From: Fructilactobacillus fructivorans | GTDB lineage: Bacteria; Bacillota; Bacilli; Lactobacillales; Lactobacillaceae | Assembly (NCBI RefSeq): GCF_001434095.1 | Contig: NZ_AZDS01000001.1 | Span: 248,001-312,000 of the forward strand | Direction: 5' to 3' | Length of the DNA stretch: 64,000 nucleotides | Notes under the pieces: model-generated | Databases searched by the model: none | Seen by the model: only the letters and a program-made list of their open reading frames with translations | Told to the model about the DNA's origin: nothing | Made by a program: the position numbers and the translations under genes | Shown here: piece after piece, positions 26,720-38,279 of the stretch | How the letters are laid out: the number at the start of each line of letters is the position of its first letter | How positions within the stretch are numbered: the first letter of the stretch is position 1

Positions 26720-27664
26720 CTACTGGTTTTTACGCTCCTTAAAATACAAACGAGTATTATTTTCATCAGTTTTTAACTGATCAATCAGGGGTTTAGGACT
26801 CTGATACTTAACTTCATCTCGCATCTTTGACAACCATCTAACTTTAACCCGATTCCCATAAATATTCTGATCAAAATCAAGAATATTAATCTCTAGAGTA
26901 ACGGGATTATTATCCCCAAAGGTTGCATTTTTACCGATAGAAGCCATGGCCTTATACCAAATATCATTGACTTTAATTTCTACTACATATACTCCTAATT
27001 TAGGTAACCGCTGCTTATCTGAATACTCAATATTTGCAGTTGGAAATCCTAATTCACGTCCACGAGCCAATCCATGAACTACTACTCCATCATTTTCAAA
27101 CTCATAACCTAACAGCCGATTAACCGTTTGGATGTGTCCTTGATCAAGATTACGTCGAATGCGAGTCGAACTAACCTTTTGGTCATCTAGTTCATCTGCA
27201 CCAACACTTATAACATCGAATCTCCCATTAGCATATTCAGGAAGCTCGGTCATCCCGGCATCTTTTTTTCCATAAGTATGATCAAATCCCGCAACAACCG
27301 TATTAGCCTTCAAACCAACCAGATAATTATCCACAAATTCTTGCGGCTGCTGGTTTTGAAATGCAAAATTATAATTTACGACATAAACATTATCCACTCC
27401 CAATTGATTAAACAATTGCAGTTTTCGATCAAGTGGAGTGAGATACCGTTTAGCATTCCCATCCAATTTCTTATATACCAATGAAGGATGATGATCATAC
27501 GTTAAAACTGCTAAGGGGAGTTTCTTTTGCATCGCAATTTTTTTGGCTTTATTAATCACTTTTTGATGACCCAGATGGACGCCATCAAAGAATCCCATTG
27601 CAATCACCTGGGATTCCTTTTCGTTTCTTTCACCGAGTGGATATGATAAATAGTCGACTTTCAT
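26720..27664 (-). CDS. ribF: Bifunctional riboflavin kinase/FAD synthetase
   Basis: 314 residues. The N-terminal FAD synthetase half has AMGFFDGVHLGHQKVI and VSSTRIRRNLDQG; the C-terminal flavokinase half has HGLARGRELGFPTANIEY and a late NPVTLEINILDF. It makes FMN and FAD from riboflavin. It follows truB by 8 nt, the usual Gram-positive order, and its end is close to the hrcA operon, which has its own promoter. Confidence 0.96.
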   Translation of the reverse strand: MKVDYLSYPLGERNEKESQVIAMGFFDGVHLGHQKVINKAKKIAMQKKLPLAVLTYDHHPSLVYKKLDGNAKRYLTPLDRKLQLFNQLGVDNVYVVNYNFAFQNQQPQEFVDNYLVGLKANTVVAGFDHTYGKKDAGMTELPEYANGRFDVISVGADELDDQKVSSTRIRRNLDQGHIQTVNRLLGYEFENDGVVVHGLARGRELGFPTANIEYSDKQRLPKLGVYVVEIKVNDIWYKAMASIGKNATFGDNNPVTLEINILDFDQNIYGNRVKVRWLSKMRDEVKYQSPKPLIDQLKTDENNTRLYFKERKNQ

Positions 27665-27672
27665 AATTTCCT

Positions 27673-28584
27673 CTAATCTAAATCAAACATTTTTTGGGGC
27701 TTATAATTATTTTCTTGTTCATTTTTATAATATAAAGCCCGATCAATATTACTATACTTTAAAACTATCATCTCATCTTCGCAAGCTACTTCATCAATAC
27801 TCAAAAAACCGCCATGTTTAACACGATTCCATTGTTCATCAGTAAGAATGATGGTTTTAAAACCTTTTAAAGCGTAAGAAATAGGAAAAATAATCTTATC
27901 AAGTTTATGAGCATTCACTGCATGATCGAGATCATCAAACGTAACTGTATCAGCAAAGTTAAATCCACCACTTTGAATTCGGGTCAACTTTGACATTACA
28001 GCTGGAACTCCTAGTTTACGTCCCAAATCAGTTGCAAGCGTCCTGATGTACGTTCCTTTACCACATTGGACTTCAAAGGAAAAAGTTTGCGTCCGACTTG
28101 TATTATCATATGAACTACTATTCAGACGAACAAACTGCTTAACCTCAATCTGACGTTTCGGACGTTCAACTCGTTCTCCCGTTCGTGCATACTCATACAG
28201 TCTCTTTCCATTAACCTTCACAGCCGAAAACATGGGTGGGATTTGAACAGATTGACCCAAAAACGAATTTAAGGTTTGGTCAATCTTTGCATCAGGAATT
28301 GACATGAAATCAAAATTTGAATTGACAATTTCACCATCTAAATCCTCAGTAGTGGTCGAGAAGCCAAGTGTAATGGTCCCCTGATAAACTTTTCCAGATT
28401 GCATAAGATAATCAACTACTTTAGTAGCATGTCCTAAACAGATTGGAAGAACCCCATCAACATTAGGATCGAGTGTCCCACTATGTCCGACTCGTTTTTG
28501 TCCGACAATGTGACGAATCTTACTTACACAATCAAAGCTTGTCATTCCCCGTGGTTTATATAACGGAACAATCCCAGTAATCAA
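27673..28584 (-). CDS. truB: tRNA pseudouridine-55 synthase
   Basis: 303 residues from a TTG at 28584 that has GGAGTG 7 nt before it and gives the normal N-terminus MITGIVPLYKPRGMTS. A TTG-type upstream extension would run into the terminator hairpin of rbfA and is rejected; a GTG at 28593 is possible. GTLDPNVDGVLPICLG contains the catalytic Asp. It makes the universal pseudouridine in the T loop of tRNA. Confidence 0.94.
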   Translation of the reverse strand: MITGIVPLYKPRGMTSFDCVSKIRHIVGQKRVGHSGTLDPNVDGVLPICLGHATKVVDYLMQSGKVYQGTITLGFSTTTEDLDGEIVNSNFDFMSIPDAKIDQTLNSFLGQSVQIPPMFSAVKVNGKRLYEYARTGERVERPKRQIEVKQFVRLNSSSYDNTSRTQTFSFEVQCGKGTYIRTLATDLGRKLGVPAVMSKLTRIQSGGFNFADTVTFDDLDHAVNAHKLDKIIFPISYALKGFKTIILTDEQWNRVKHGGFLSIDEVACEDEMIVLKYSNIDRALYYKNEQENNYKPQKMFDLD

Positions 28585-28610
28585 TATCTTCACTCCAATC
28601 CTATCTACGC

Positions 28611-28647
28611 AAAAAAGACTGGAAATTAACATTCCCAGTCATTTTTT
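28611..28647 (-). terminator. Hairpin after rbfA
   Basis: Minus-strand AATGACTGGGAAT and ATTTCCAGTC arms followed by six T residues, starting at the rbfA stop codon. It may separate rbfA from truB-ribF partly or fully. Confidence 0.75.
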
Positions 28648-28999
28648 ATTTATCTTTTTTATTTAAATTATCAATTAATCGATCAATTTTACTTCCATAT
28701 TGGATTGATCCATCACGTTCAAAATGAATCTCAGGTGTTACATAGATACTTAAACGGTGACCAAGTTCTCCTCGAATTAGTCCAGTAGCTTTATCCAATC
28801 CTTTTTGAACTTTTTCTTGGTCAGCTTTATTGTCAGACAAACTGCTGTAGTAAATAGTAGCTTGTTGTAGATCACCAGTCACTTCAACACCAGTGATCGT
28901 AACACCTTGAACTCGTGGATCACGAACTCGTTTGAGCAAAATGTCGTCGACTTCTTTTTGAATCTCTTGCTGTAGTCTTCCTACACGATATTGCGCCAT
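28646..28999 (-). CDS. rbfA: Ribosome-binding factor A
   Basis: 117 residues from the ATG at 28999, behind AAGGAGTG; a GTG three codons earlier overlaps that site. The KH-like fold is clear: RVGRLQQEIQKEVDDILLKRVRDPRV, then TITGVEVTGDLQQATIYYS and TPEIHFERDGS. It helps mature the 5' end of 16S rRNA in cold and normal growth. Directly downstream of infB. Confidence 0.95.
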   Translation of the reverse strand: MAQYRVGRLQQEIQKEVDDILLKRVRDPRVQGVTITGVEVTGDLQQATIYYSSLSDNKADQEKVQKGLDKATGLIRGELGHRLSIYVTPEIHFERDGSIQYGSKIDRLIDNLNKKDK

Positions 29000-29020
29000 T
29001 ATAATCACTCCTTACGGCTC

Positions 29021-31558
29021 TTACTTAGGCTGCACTTCTTTCATGTGGTATGCTTCAACTTTATCTCCGACTTTAATGTCGTTGTAGTTTTCAATTGTCA
29101 AACCACATTCAAAGCCTTGTTTGACTTCTTTAACATCATCTTTAAATCGCTTCAAACTGCCAAGTTCACCATCATAGATGACCACATTATCTCTAATCAA
29201 ACGAACTTTGCTGTCACTACGAACGTATCCATCAAGCACCATTCCACCAGCGATGGTTCCGACCTTAGAAGCTTTGTAAATTTGTCTTACTTCAATATTT
29301 CCAGTAACTTCTTCTTCATAAGTTGGATCTAACATACCCTTCATAGCAGCTTCGACATCATCAATGGCGTTATAAATAACCTGATAAAGGCGAATATCTA
29401 CTTTGTCGGTTTCAGCTTGAGTCTTAGCCTGTGGGGTAGGACGAACATTAAAGCCAATGATAATTGCATTACTTGCTTCTGCAAGAGCAACATCACTTTC
29501 ATTAACGGCACCAACTGAGGCATGAATAACGTTGACCTTAACGCCTTCTACATCAATTTTCTTTAAACTGCCAGCTAATGCTTCAACTGACCCTTGCACA
29601 TCAGCTTTAATAATCACATTAACCTGTTTCATGTCTTCTTGCTTCATTGAATCAAACAAATTATCCAATGTAACCCGATTATTTTGCTTTCGTTCTTCAA
29701 TTTGGGCTTCTTTGGCACGTTCTTCACCAGCTGCACGAGCCGTTTTTTCGTTATTAAAGACAATGAATCGATCTCCGGCTTCTGGGACATCATTCAATCC
29801 AGTAATTTCAACGGGAGTCGATGGCTTAGCATCTTTAATATCTTTACCATTTTCATTAGTCATAGTTCGTACTCGTCCGAAAGTATCTCCAACAACGATT
29901 GGATCACCAACGTGTAAAGTTCCCTGTTGAACCAAGAGCGTAGCAACTGGACCTTTTCCCTTATCTAGACGTGCTTCAACAACCGATCCCGCACCATTTT
30001 GTTTAGGATTAGCTTTAAGTTCAAGTACTTCAGATTGAAGCAAAATCATATTCAATAATTCATCAACGTTAGTTCCATTCTTAGCAGAAATATCAACAAA
30101 GATAGTATCTCCACCAAAGTCTTCGGGTACTAACCCATAGTTCATTAACTGCTCTTTAACATGTTGTGGATTGGCATTGGGTTTATCAATCTTGTTTACA
30201 GCAACAATGATTGGAGTACCAGCTGCCTTAGCATGATCAATGGCTTCAACAGTCTGTGGCATTACTCCATCGTCTGCGGCAACTACCAAGACGGTAACAT
30301 CCGTGATATCAGCACCACGAGCTCGCATTGCCGTAAAGGCCGCATGCCCTGGAGTATCCAAGAAGGTAATGGTTTGATCACCATGCTTCAATTGGTAAGC
30401 ACCAATTGCTTGAGTAATCCCACCAGCTTCACCAGCAGTAATGTGAGAATGTCTTAAGTAATCAAGTAAAGTAGTCTTACCATGATCAACATGACCCATG
30501 ATAGTAACTACTGGAGGACGAGACTCCTGATAATCAGTGTTATGTTCTTCTTCATTAAAGAATTTATCAATATCTGAAACATTGACATTTTCTTTTTCTT
30601 TAGCTTCAATTCCATAATCAGTAGCTAACAATTCGATGGCATCTTTATCTAGTGATTGATTTTGATTAACCATCATTCCCAACATAAATAATTTTTTAAC
30701 AATTTCTGCCGGTTCTCTATGCAATAACTTACCAAGATCTTGAGCATTCATGCCATCTTGGTAAACTAAGACCTTAGGTAATGGACGGCTCTTACGTGTT
30801 GGAGCAGCGTTTTTCTTATGATTCTGACGAATCCGTTGATTCTTAGAATACATATTGTAACGACTATCACGACGCTTGTTCCGCTTCTTACCCCTTTTGT
30901 TCTTATTACGGTTTAAACTTCCACCGAATTTTCCGCCTCCATTATTATGTGGCTTAGAGGTGTTATTAACCGTCTTCTTATTTGTTCCGTTATTACTACC
31001 AGTAGTATTAGCATGATGATTATTATTAGGACGGGTAGTACTTTGACCATTAACATTATTGTGTGAATGCTGATTAGTTGGATGGTTATTACTGTGATTA
31101 AAGTGATTACTAGAGTTCTGATTACGATGTTGCGTATTACTGTGACCACCGTTATTATGAGCATTCTCAGGACGTTGAGTATGGTTATTGTTACTATGTC
31201 CATTATTTGAGTGTTGATTTACCACTTTATGATCCGAACGGTTGGTTTGATGTTGACCATTAGCATGATCATTTCTATTAGAATTGTTATTATGATTATT
31301 TCTACCATTAGAAGTGCCATGTCCATTATTACTATTGTGGGAGTCAACAGGCTTTTTGGATGGAGCGTGTGTGTGTACGCTTCCATTTGTAGCCTTTGGA
31401 TTATTTCTGAGCGCACCTCGTACGGTCTTCTCCTGATTTGAATCAAGCGATGACATATGGTTTTTAACCGTAAAACCGTTTGACTTGGCTGTATCAATCA
31501 CACGTTTGCTAGGTACATTAAGCTCTTTGGCTAATTCATAAATTCTTTTTTTGGCCAT
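29021..31558 (-). CDS. infB: Translation initiation factor IF-2 with Asn/His-rich N-terminus
   Basis: 845 residues. An IF2-N domain (1-50, [20 protein letters not shown]) is followed by about 160 residues (about 55-215) made mostly of Asn, His, Ser, Gly and Gln, then a Lys/Arg block with KKRNKRR. A second IF2-N domain comes next, then the GTPase ([41 protein letters not shown]) and domains II-IV that bind fMet-tRNA. The core is standard; the Asn/His stretch is unusually biased (see findings). Confidence 0.97.
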   Translation of the reverse strand: MAKKRIYELAKELNVPSKRVIDTAKSNGFTVKNHMSSLDSNQEKTVRGALRNNPKATNGSVHTHAPSKKPVDSHNSNNGHGTSNGRNNHNNNSNRNDHANGQHQTNRSDHKVVNQHSNNGHSNNNHTQRPENAHNNGGHSNTQHRNQNSSNHFNHSNNHPTNQHSHNNVNGQSTTRPNNNHHANTTGSNNGTNKKTVNNTSKPHNNGGGKFGGSLNRNKNKRGKKRNKRRDSRYNMYSKNQRIRQNHKKNAAPTRKSRPLPKVLVYQDGMNAQDLGKLLHREPAEIVKKLFMLGMMVNQNQSLDKDAIELLATDYGIEAKEKENVNVSDIDKFFNEEEHNTDYQESRPPVVTIMGHVDHGKTTLLDYLRHSHITAGEAGGITQAIGAYQLKHGDQTITFLDTPGHAAFTAMRARGADITDVTVLVVAADDGVMPQTVEAIDHAKAAGTPIIVAVNKIDKPNANPQHVKEQLMNYGLVPEDFGGDTIFVDISAKNGTNVDELLNMILLQSEVLELKANPKQNGAGSVVEARLDKGKGPVATLLVQQGTLHVGDPIVVGDTFGRVRTMTNENGKDIKDAKPSTPVEITGLNDVPEAGDRFIVFNNEKTARAAGEERAKEAQIEERKQNNRVTLDNLFDSMKQEDMKQVNVIIKADVQGSVEALAGSLKKIDVEGVKVNVIHASVGAVNESDVALAEASNAIIIGFNVRPTPQAKTQAETDKVDIRLYQVIYNAIDDVEAAMKGMLDPTYEEEVTGNIEVRQIYKASKVGTIAGGMVLDGYVRSDSKVRLIRDNVVIYDGELGSLKRFKDDVKEVKQGFECGLTIENYNDIKVGDKVEAYHMKEVQPK

Positions 31559-31588
31559 ATAATCACACTCCTTTACTTATATTTTTTA

Positions 31589-31888
31589 TTATTTTAATTC
31601 TTTAAATTTTTTCGAAAATCCCTTATCTTCAATTGCTACGATTGATCGTTTCATTCCAATCGCTTCACTAAGATCATCTTTAAGCATACCAGTATTAACT
31701 GGAACTTCATAGAATTTACTTTTATCTAAGAATTTCTTTTTAGTGCTTGCACCACAATCTGACGCAATAAATAAATAGTTTACTTTTCTATTTTTAATTG
31801 CGTTTAAAACAATTCCTTCACCTGATATTATTTTACCAGCTCGTCTGGCAATTCCCAATAAGTTTAAGACTTTATTATAATTTGTCAT
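31589..31888 (-). CDS. ylxQ: YlxQ, L7Ae-family RNA-binding protein
   Basis: 99 residues from the ATG at 31888; a TTG at 31894 is an alternative with better spacing to AGGA. LLGIARRAGKIISGEG and ANYLFIASDCGAST-like order (here VNYLFIASDCGASTKKKF) are the kink-turn-binding L7Ae features. It overlaps ylxR by 14 nt and precedes infB, the universal Firmicute order nusA-ylxR-ylxQ-infB. Exact role in the cell is not settled. Confidence 0.92.
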   Translation of the reverse strand: MTNYNKVLNLLGIARRAGKIISGEGIVLNAIKNRKVNYLFIASDCGASTKKKFLDKSKFYEVPVNTGMLKDDLSEAIGMKRSIVAIEDKGFSKKFKELK

Positions 31889-32177
31889 TATCAATTAGTT
31901 CCTGCCGAGCCTGTTTATGATCTACATAATCAATGAGTTTATCATAAAAATCATCCGTTAACGTCACTTCAAAAACTTGATCAAGAATCTTATCTTGTTT
32001 AGCCCTTTTAGCGGTCTCAACGTCAATCTTAACGTATGCTCCCCGACCGGATTGCTTACCAGTTGGATCAACTGAAACATTTCCCTCTTTATCACGAACA
32101 ATTCTCACTAATTGTCGTTTAGGAGCCATCTCACCAGATACAACGTCTTTTCGCATTGGTACCTTTCTTTTTCTCAT
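31875..32177 (-). CDS. ylxR: YlxR/RnpM nucleic-acid-binding protein
   Basis: 100 residues, DUF448. RKVPMRKDVVSGEMAPKRQLVRIV, then DPTGKQSGRGAYVKID carry the conserved GRGAY motif of the positively charged RNA-binding face. In B. subtilis the homologue was reported to bind and modulate RNase P. GGAGG stands 7 nt before the ATG; it sits between nusA and ylxQ. Confidence 0.93.
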   Translation of the reverse strand: MRKRKVPMRKDVVSGEMAPKRQLVRIVRDKEGNVSVDPTGKQSGRGAYVKIDVETAKRAKQDKILDQVFEVTLTDDFYDKLIDYVDHKQARQELIDNDKL

Positions 32178-32196
32178 ACCAGTACCTCCTCAAAAA

Positions 32197-33306
32197 CTAT
32201 TCTTCATTTTCTTCCTCATTAGAGATAGAATCATCAGAATCATTTTCATCACTGTCATCTTCATCATTACCATTCATTTCAGATTCAGATTTAATGTCAA
32301 TCTTATATCCCGTTAATCTAGCAGCTAAACGAGCATTTTGACCACGTTTACCAATGGCAAGTGATAACTGATCATCAGGAACGACAACAGTGCATGAACG
32401 ATCATCACCATCTTTAAAGATCACATCGACAACATCAGCTGGATTTAGAGCATTTGCAATATAGTCAGCAGGATTTTCATCCCATTGAACAATATCCATA
32501 TTTTCTCCACCTAATTCATTCACGATGGTTTGAACTCTAGTTCCTCTTGGACCAACACTAGTTCCCACTGGATCAATGTCAGTACTATTAGAACGAACCG
32601 CAACCTTAGCGCGATCGCCAGCTTCACGTGCAATGGAAACAATCTCAACCGTTCCATCATAAATTTCTGGAACTTCTTGTTCAAATAAACGCTTTAACAT
32701 TCCTGGTGCAGTCCGACTAACAAAGATCTGTGGTCCCTTTGATGAATTTTCAACGTTAGTAACATACACCTTTAACTTATCCTGTGGACGATAAGTTTCA
32801 TTAGGCATCTGATCATTTTTTGCCATAACGGCTTCTACTTGACCAAGATTCATATAAACAAAGCGACTATCTTGACGTTCAACTTCAGCAGTAACAAGTT
32901 CATCTTGGTACTTACTGTACTTATCGTAAACCGTTTCACGTTCGGCTTCTCGAACTCTTTGGGTAATGACCTGTTTAGCGGTTTGAGCTGCAATTCTACC
33001 AAAGTTCTTTGGCGTTACCTCGAACTTGATTTCGTCACCCAATTCATACCCTTTATTAATGGTTAAAGCTTCTTCAAGACTAACTTCTAAACGCTGGTCT
33101 TCTACTTTATCAACCACTTTTTTGACCGCATAAACATGAATACTACCGGTTTTTTCGTCAAAGTTAACTTCAACGTTTTGGGCTTGATCAAAATTACGCT
33201 TGTATGCTGATGACAAGGCTGCTTCCAAAGCGTCAATCACAACTTCCTTTTTGACACCCTTCTCTTTTTCAAGTTGATCAAGTGCACTTACCAGTTCTTT
33301 ACTCAT
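32197..33306 (-). CDS. nusA: Transcription termination/antitermination factor NusA
   Basis: 369 residues, as in other Firmicutes that lack the C-terminal repeats of E. coli NusA. The order is RNA-polymerase-binding N-terminal domain, S1 domain (about 135-200), then two KH domains (SVGPRGTRVQTIVNELGGE and LAIGKRGQNARLAARLTGYKID). The last 25 residues are almost all Asp, Glu, Asn and Ser. It controls pausing, termination and antitermination. Follows rimP by 13 nt. Confidence 0.97.
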   Translation of the reverse strand: MSKELVSALDQLEKEKGVKKEVVIDALEAALSSAYKRNFDQAQNVEVNFDEKTGSIHVYAVKKVVDKVEDQRLEVSLEEALTINKGYELGDEIKFEVTPKNFGRIAAQTAKQVITQRVREAERETVYDKYSKYQDELVTAEVERQDSRFVYMNLGQVEAVMAKNDQMPNETYRPQDKLKVYVTNVENSSKGPQIFVSRTAPGMLKRLFEQEVPEIYDGTVEIVSIAREAGDRAKVAVRSNSTDIDPVGTSVGPRGTRVQTIVNELGGENMDIVQWDENPADYIANALNPADVVDVIFKDGDDRSCTVVVPDDQLSLAIGKRGQNARLAARLTGYKIDIKSESEMNGNDEDDSDENDSDDSISNEEENEE

Positions 33307-33319
33307 TTTAATCTCCTAA

Positions 33320-33793
33320 CTAAAATTCAATTGCTAATCTGGCTTTTGAAATTAATTTTCTTGGAATTTCTAATTGATGAACTCGCGTTTTATCTTTAAC
33401 CGATAACGTTAGTTGATCATCATCCAAACTTTCAAGTGTACCTTCAAACGCTTTTTTTCCATCCAACTTCTGGTACAAAGAAACATGGATGTATTTTCCG
33501 ATTGCATTTTGATAATCAGACTCTCGTTTTAATGGTCGCTCAGCACCTGGTGAAGACACTTCCAAAAAGTATGGTTCATCAAATGGATCTGGATCCAGTT
33601 CATCAAGTTTTTCACTAAGTTGATCACTGACTAAAACACAGTCATCCAAGCTAACCCCTTGGTCTTTATCAATATAAACTCGCAAATACCAGCTTCCACC
33701 TTCTTGAACGTACTCAATGTCATAAAGGTAAAAATTGTTGTCATCTAAAATCGGTTGGACGGTTTTAGAAACTCTATCAATAACTTCGCTCAA
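33320..33793 (-). CDS. rimP: Ribosome maturation factor RimP
   Basis: 157 residues from a TTG at 33793, with AGGAGG six bases before it, giving the normal N-terminus [17 protein letters not shown]. An upstream ATG in frame would add 17 residues that overlap the terminator of pol[18 protein letters not shown] and [16 protein letters not shown] are family motifs. RimP helps assemble the 30S head. First gene of the rimP-nusA-infB unit. Confidence 0.95.
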   Translation of the reverse strand: MSEVIDRVSKTVQPILDDNNFYLYDIEYVQEGGSWYLRVYIDKDQGVSLDDCVLVSDQLSEKLDELDPDPFDEPYFLEVSSPGAERPLKRESDYQNAIGKYIHVSLYQKLDGKKAFEGTLESLDDDQLTLSVKDKTRVHQLEIPRKLISKARLAIEF

Positions 33794-33824
33794 ATACTTA
33801 CCTCCTAAAAAATACCAATAAAAA

Positions 33825-33846
33825 GAGCGAGCATTCCTGCTCACTC
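33825..33846 (-). terminator. Terminator of polC
   Basis: Minus-strand stem GAGTGAGCA/TGCTCGCTC with a 4-nt loop and one G-U pair, then five T residues; about 65 nt after the polC stop. Confidence 0.85.
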
Positions 33847-33910
33847 ATCAGAAGAGTTTATAATTACTATTACTACTATACCATACACATCAAACAATAT
33901 CAACGAAGCC

Positions 33911-36900
33911 CTAGAGATCAAACAAACTAAGCTGATTTTCATCTGGTAAATCGTTTAAGACTCCGTTTTGCGTCATAAATTCAATGATTGTTTTAGATAC
34001 CTTACCACGTTTAGCAAGATCTTCCTTTGAAATAAACGGTTTATCTTCTCTAGCAGCAACAATTTGCTTTGCAACGTTCAATCCCAAGCCCGGAACCGCT
34101 CTAAATGGTGCAATCAGCTTATTGCCATCAATTAGCCACTCAGAAGCGTCAGAGCGATTAATGTCAACCATTTCAAATTCGAAACCGCGCTCTAACATTT
34201 CATTAGCAATCTCTAAAACGGTAAGAAGATTCTTTTCCTTGGTAGAAGCATCGGTTCCTTTATTATTAATCTCTTTAATACTAGATTTTACTGCTTCTTT
34301 TCCATGACTCATGGCAACAATGTCAAAATCATCAGCCCGAACAGAAAAGTAAGCAGCATAATAAACAAGTGGAAAGTAAACTTTAAAGTAAGCAACTCGC
34401 AGGGCCATCAAAACATACGCAGCAGCGTGAGCCCGAGGAAACATATACTTAATTTTTAGACATGAATCAATGTACCATTGTGGAACTCCAACATCCGTCA
34501 TCTTATCCTGCCACTCGTCTTTAATTCCACGACCGTGACGGACCTGTTCCATGACCTGAAATGAAGTCTCTGAATCTAACCCCCAGTTGATCAAATCAGT
34601 CATAATATTATCACGACATCCAATAACGTTCGCAATCGTAGCCGTTCCATCTTTAATCAACTCTTCTGCGTTTCCTAGCCAAACATCAGTCCCGTGGGAC
34701 AAACCAGAAATCTGGAGTAATTCAGAGAAATTGCTAGGCTTAGTTTCTTCTAACATTCCACGAACAAAGCGAGTCCCGAATTCAGGAATCCCTAAAGTTC
34801 CGGTTTTAGAAAATACCTGTTCAGGAGTTACCCCCAGAATCTTAGGACTGGCAAACAACGACATCACTCCTGGATCATCCATTGGGATGGTCGTTGGATC
34901 AACCCCAGATAAATCTTGTAGCATTCTGATCATCGTGGGATCATCATGTCCTAAAATATCAATTTTTAAAATATTGTCATGAATGGAATGGAAATCAAAA
35001 TGGGTTGTTTTCCAAGCAGCATTCTGATCTTCAGCAGGATACTGGATGGGCGTAAAATCATAAATATCCATATAATCGGGAACAACAATAATCCCCGCTG
35101 GATGTTGACCAGTTGTTCTTTTAACTCCCGTGGCTCCCTTTGAAAGTCGATCAATTTCTGCATTTCTAAATCGCTTTCCAGTGTCACGTTCATAGGCCTT
35201 TACATAACCATAAGCTGTCTTATCAGCAACGGTTCCAATCGTTCCCGCACGATAAACATTTTTCTCACCGAAAAGAACCTTAGTGTAATTATGGGCAATT
35301 GGTTGATAGTCTCCCGAGAAATTTAAATCAATATCAGGAACTTTATTTCCCTTAAATCCTAAGAAGGTTTCAAACGGAATGTTATGACCGTCTCCTATCA
35401 TCACCGTCCCACATTTAGGACACTTTTTGTGTGGAAGGTCAAAGCCAGAACTATATTCACCCTTGGTAAAAAACTGGGAATACTGACAATTAGGGCAACG
35501 ATAGTGAGGTGGTAGGGGATTTACTTCAGTGATTCCAGACATGGTAGCAACTAAACTAGAACCAACTGAACCCCGTGATCCAACCAAGTATCCATCCTTA
35601 TTACTTTTCGATACCAATCGTTGGGCAATTAAATAAATAACAGAGAAACCATTTCCAATAATACTTTTTAGTTCTCTATCAAGTCGTTTCTGTACAATAT
35701 CTGGAAGAGGATCACCATACAAGCGATGCGCGGTATCTAAAGTTCTTTGCCGAATCTCGTCCTCCGCACCTTCCATTCTTGGTGTATACAACTTATCTTT
35801 AAGTGGTTTCACATCATCAATTTTGTCAGCGATCTTATTAGTGTTGTCCACTACAATTTCTTCAGCCTGATCTTCACCTAAGAAGTTAAAATCTTTTAAC
35901 ATTTCATCGGTAGTTCGAAAGTGTAAATCGGGTAATTCTTGTCGGTTAAGTGGATTAGCTCCACCCTGCGAATGAATCAAAATTTTCCGATAGATATAAT
36001 CATGTGGGTCTAAATAGTGAGCATCACCAGTTGCTACTAATGGAATATCCAACTCATGAGCAATTTCATACATATTTTTAATGATCTCTTGCAGTTTCCC
36101 ACGATCACTAATTAACCCCTGATCGATCAGGGGCTGATAAGCAGCTTGGGGTTGAACTTCAAGATAATCATAAAATTTAGCTTTGTTTAAAGCTTCCTGT
36201 TTTCCCTTTTGCATCATCGCGGTAAAAACTTCTCCGCTTGAGCATGCTGACCCAATGAGCAATCCCTCACGAAATTTTTTGAGCTGACTTCGTGGAATTC
36301 GGGGAACTCGATAGTAATAATCAACATGAGCAATTGAAACTAATTTAAATAAATTTTTCAATCCAGCCTGCGTCTGCGCAAGAATAACGGCATGAAAAGG
36401 ACGGGCATGTTTATAAGCATCATGTTCTTCCATGTGATCATTAAGCTGATCATGATACTGAATGTTGTACTTATCTTCTGCTTCCTTTAAGAACAAATAA
36501 TTTAAATGTCCGGTAGATTCAGCATCGTAAATAGCTCGGTGATGGTGCTCAAGTGAAACATCAAACTTTTTTGCTAATGTGTTTAAACGATAACTTTTAA
36601 AGTTAGGATATAAAAACCTTGCCAACGTCAACGTATCAATAATCGGATTACTAATCTTATCCATCCCATGACGTTCATATCCCGTATTCATAAAACCAAC
36701 ATCAAAGGTTACGTTATGTCCAACGATAATTGCATCACCATAAAACTCTCGAAACAATTTAAATACTTCTTCTTCAGACTTTGATCCAGCTACCATATCA
36801 TTCGTAATCGAAGTTAAATTAGTCGTCTGTTCTGATAATGGAAATCCTGGGTCAATGAATTCCTCAAATTGATCAATTACGTTATTGTTTTGCATTTTTA

Positions 36901-38224
36901 CGGCTGAAAGTTCAATGACCTTATCATAAATAGCTGACAATCCAGTCGTTTCAACGTCAAATACAACATATGTAGCATCTTTTAATGCTGTATGTTTATC
37001 GTTATAAGCAATGGGCTCACCATCATCAACGACGTTTGCTTCCATTCCGTAAATCATTTTTATGTCATTATCACTTGCCGCATGATAAGCATCTGGAAAG
37101 GCCTGCACATCATCATGATCAGTAATTGCGATTGCCGGATGACCCCACTTCTTTGCACGACTAACGTAATCACTAACCGAATTAGTAGCATCCATCTGAC
37201 TCATGTTGGAATGGAGATGAAGTTCAACCCGTTTCTTATCTTTCGGTGCAGTGTCTTCTTTTTCTTCATGCTTGATTGGATTAATGTCATAAGCATTGAG
37301 CGTTAACTCATGAGAATAGTTGTCCTCTTGAATACTGCCACGAACTTTAACCCAATCCCCTTCATCTAGTGCGGCAAATTCTTGTTCCTCATCATCATTT
37401 TTGGAAAACTTCTTTACTACAATAGAAGACGAATAATCAGTAACTTTCAAAATCATTAATTGACGACCAGAACGTAATGATCGAATCTCTTTATTAAAAA
37501 CATAACCACTGACCACAGCAGAACGTTCTTCTTCAGTTATGTCGACCATTTTAGTAACGTCAACATCATCCTTAATCTTTTTACCAATCAATTTTGAATG
37601 CTTATTACTTTTAGTACCCTTATTTGATGAAGTTTGCATGGCTTTCATGGCCTTTTGAGCTAACTCAACGTCACGTTGTTGCTTCTTCTTCTTTAAATCA
37701 TCAATCTTTGCTTGAGAAGAAGTAGCGTCAACCATGGTATGAATTGAAAATTTAGGAAATCCAATTTTTTGATAAGTAGCTTCAATGGGACCTAAAGCTT
37801 TTCCATCCAAAAAATCTTTTACGATCTCATTGTCTGCTAGAAATGTCACACGATCATCAATTAGCTTTGGTAAATTATTATTGCACAATTCATGAGTTAA
37901 ATTAGACGTAATTCCAGCATTATTTACGACCCATTGCCAATAATCGCCAAGCTTCCGGTTATCAAAACTGTTATCCTTCGTTTTAATCTCAAAATCAACC
38001 GTAGCAATGCCATCAAAAGCAATGTCCATGTGATGAATAAACTCAACAAATTTTTCATATGGCATAATTTCAGGTAGTTCAAGATAAAAGTGCCACCGAT
38101 TAGACTTCTGATGAACATCAATTTTGTCAATTTCTGCGTTCTTAAAGTAAGATTGATCAACTGAATCCGATAGTTTAATTTGCTGAAGTAGCTTACTGAA
38201 TAATTCTTTTTTATTTAAACTCAC
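33911..38224 (-). CDS. polC: DNA polymerase III subunit alpha, PolC type
   Basis: 1437 residues, the Gram-positive replicative polymerase with built-in proofreading. An N-terminal domain and OB fold (about 230-320) lead into the PHP domain ([20 protein letters not shown]), the DnaQ-like 3'-5' exonuclease ([12 protein letters not shown] ... [12 protein letters not shown]) inserted in it, the palm/fingers with a zinc site (CPNCQYSQ ... CPKCG) and the metal-binding PDIDLNFSG. It ends in a clamp-binding type QLSLFDL. Intact throughout. Confidence 0.98.
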   Translation of the reverse strand: MSLNKKELFSKLLQQIKLSDSVDQSYFKNAEIDKIDVHQKSNRWHFYLELPEIMPYEKFVEFIHHMDIAFDGIATVDFEIKTKDNSFDNRKLGDYWQWVVNNAGITSNLTHELCNNNLPKLIDDRVTFLADNEIVKDFLDGKALGPIEATYQKIGFPKFSIHTMVDATSSQAKIDDLKKKKQQRDVELAQKAMKAMQTSSNKGTKSNKHSKLIGKKIKDDVDVTKMVDITEEERSAVVSGYVFNKEIRSLRSGRQLMILKVTDYSSSIVVKKFSKNDDEEQEFAALDEGDWVKVRGSIQEDNYSHELTLNAYDINPIKHEEKEDTAPKDKKRVELHLHSNMSQMDATNSVSDYVSRAKKWGHPAIAITDHDDVQAFPDAYHAASDNDIKMIYGMEANVVDDGEPIAYNDKHTALKDATYVVFDVETTGLSAIYDKVIELSAVKMQNNNVIDQFEEFIDPGFPLSEQTTNLTSITNDMVAGSKSEEEVFKLFREFYGDAIIVGHNVTFDVGFMNTGYERHGMDKISNPIIDTLTLARFLYPNFKSYRLNTLAKKFDVSLEHHHRAIYDAESTGHLNYLFLKEAEDKYNIQYHDQLNDHMEEHDAYKHARPFHAVILAQTQAGLKNLFKLVSIAHVDYYYRVPRIPRSQLKKFREGLLIGSACSSGEVFTAMMQKGKQEALNKAKFYDYLEVQPQAAYQPLIDQGLISDRGKLQEIIKNMYEIAHELDIPLVATGDAHYLDPHDYIYRKILIHSQGGANPLNRQELPDLHFRTTDEMLKDFNFLGEDQAEEIVVDNTNKIADKIDDVKPLKDKLYTPRMEGAEDEIRQRTLDTAHRLYGDPLPDIVQKRLDRELKSIIGNGFSVIYLIAQRLVSKSNKDGYLVGSRGSVGSSLVATMSGITEVNPLPPHYRCPNCQYSQFFTKGEYSSGFDLPHKKCPKCGTVMIGDGHNIPFETFLGFKGNKVPDIDLNFSGDYQPIAHNYTKVLFGEKNVYRAGTIGTVADKTAYGYVKAYERDTGKRFRNAEIDRLSKGATGVKRTTGQHPAGIIVVPDYMDIYDFTPIQYPAEDQNAAWKTTHFDFHSIHDNILKIDILGHDDPTMIRMLQDLSGVDPTTIPMDDPGVMSLFASPKILGVTPEQVFSKTGTLGIPEFGTRFVRGMLEETKPSNFSELLQISGLSHGTDVWLGNAEELIKDGTATIANVIGCRDNIMTDLINWGLDSETSFQVMEQVRHGRGIKDEWQDKMTDVGVPQWYIDSCLKIKYMFPRAHAAAYVLMALRVAYFKVYFPLVYYAAYFSVRADDFDIVAMSHGKEAVKSSIKEINNKGTDASTKEKNLLTVLEIANEMLERGFEFEMVDINRSDASEWLIDGNKLIAPFRAVPGLGLNVAKQIVAAREDKPFISKEDLAKRGKVSKTIIEFMTQNGVLNDLPDENQLSLFDL

Positions 38225-38251
38225 TTTGACCCTCTCTTTCGTTAGTTTAAA

Positions 38252-38276
38252 AAAGACCAGTTATAACCTGGTCTTT
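38252..38276 (-). terminator. Terminator of proS
   Basis: Perfect stem AAAGACCAG/CTGGTCTTT with a 7-nt loop and T run, 4 nt after the proS stop. Confidence 0.85.
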
Positions 38277-38279
38277 AAT

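Noticed and set aside
28585-28632. N-terminal extension of truB
   Set aside because: It would translate the terminator hairpin after rbfA and does not match the family start.
30913-31497. Long open frames on both strands over the 5' part of infB
   Set aside because: They arise from the low-complexity AAY/CAY-rich codons of the IF-2 linker; the translations are Ile/Met/Thr-only nonsense without ribosome sites.
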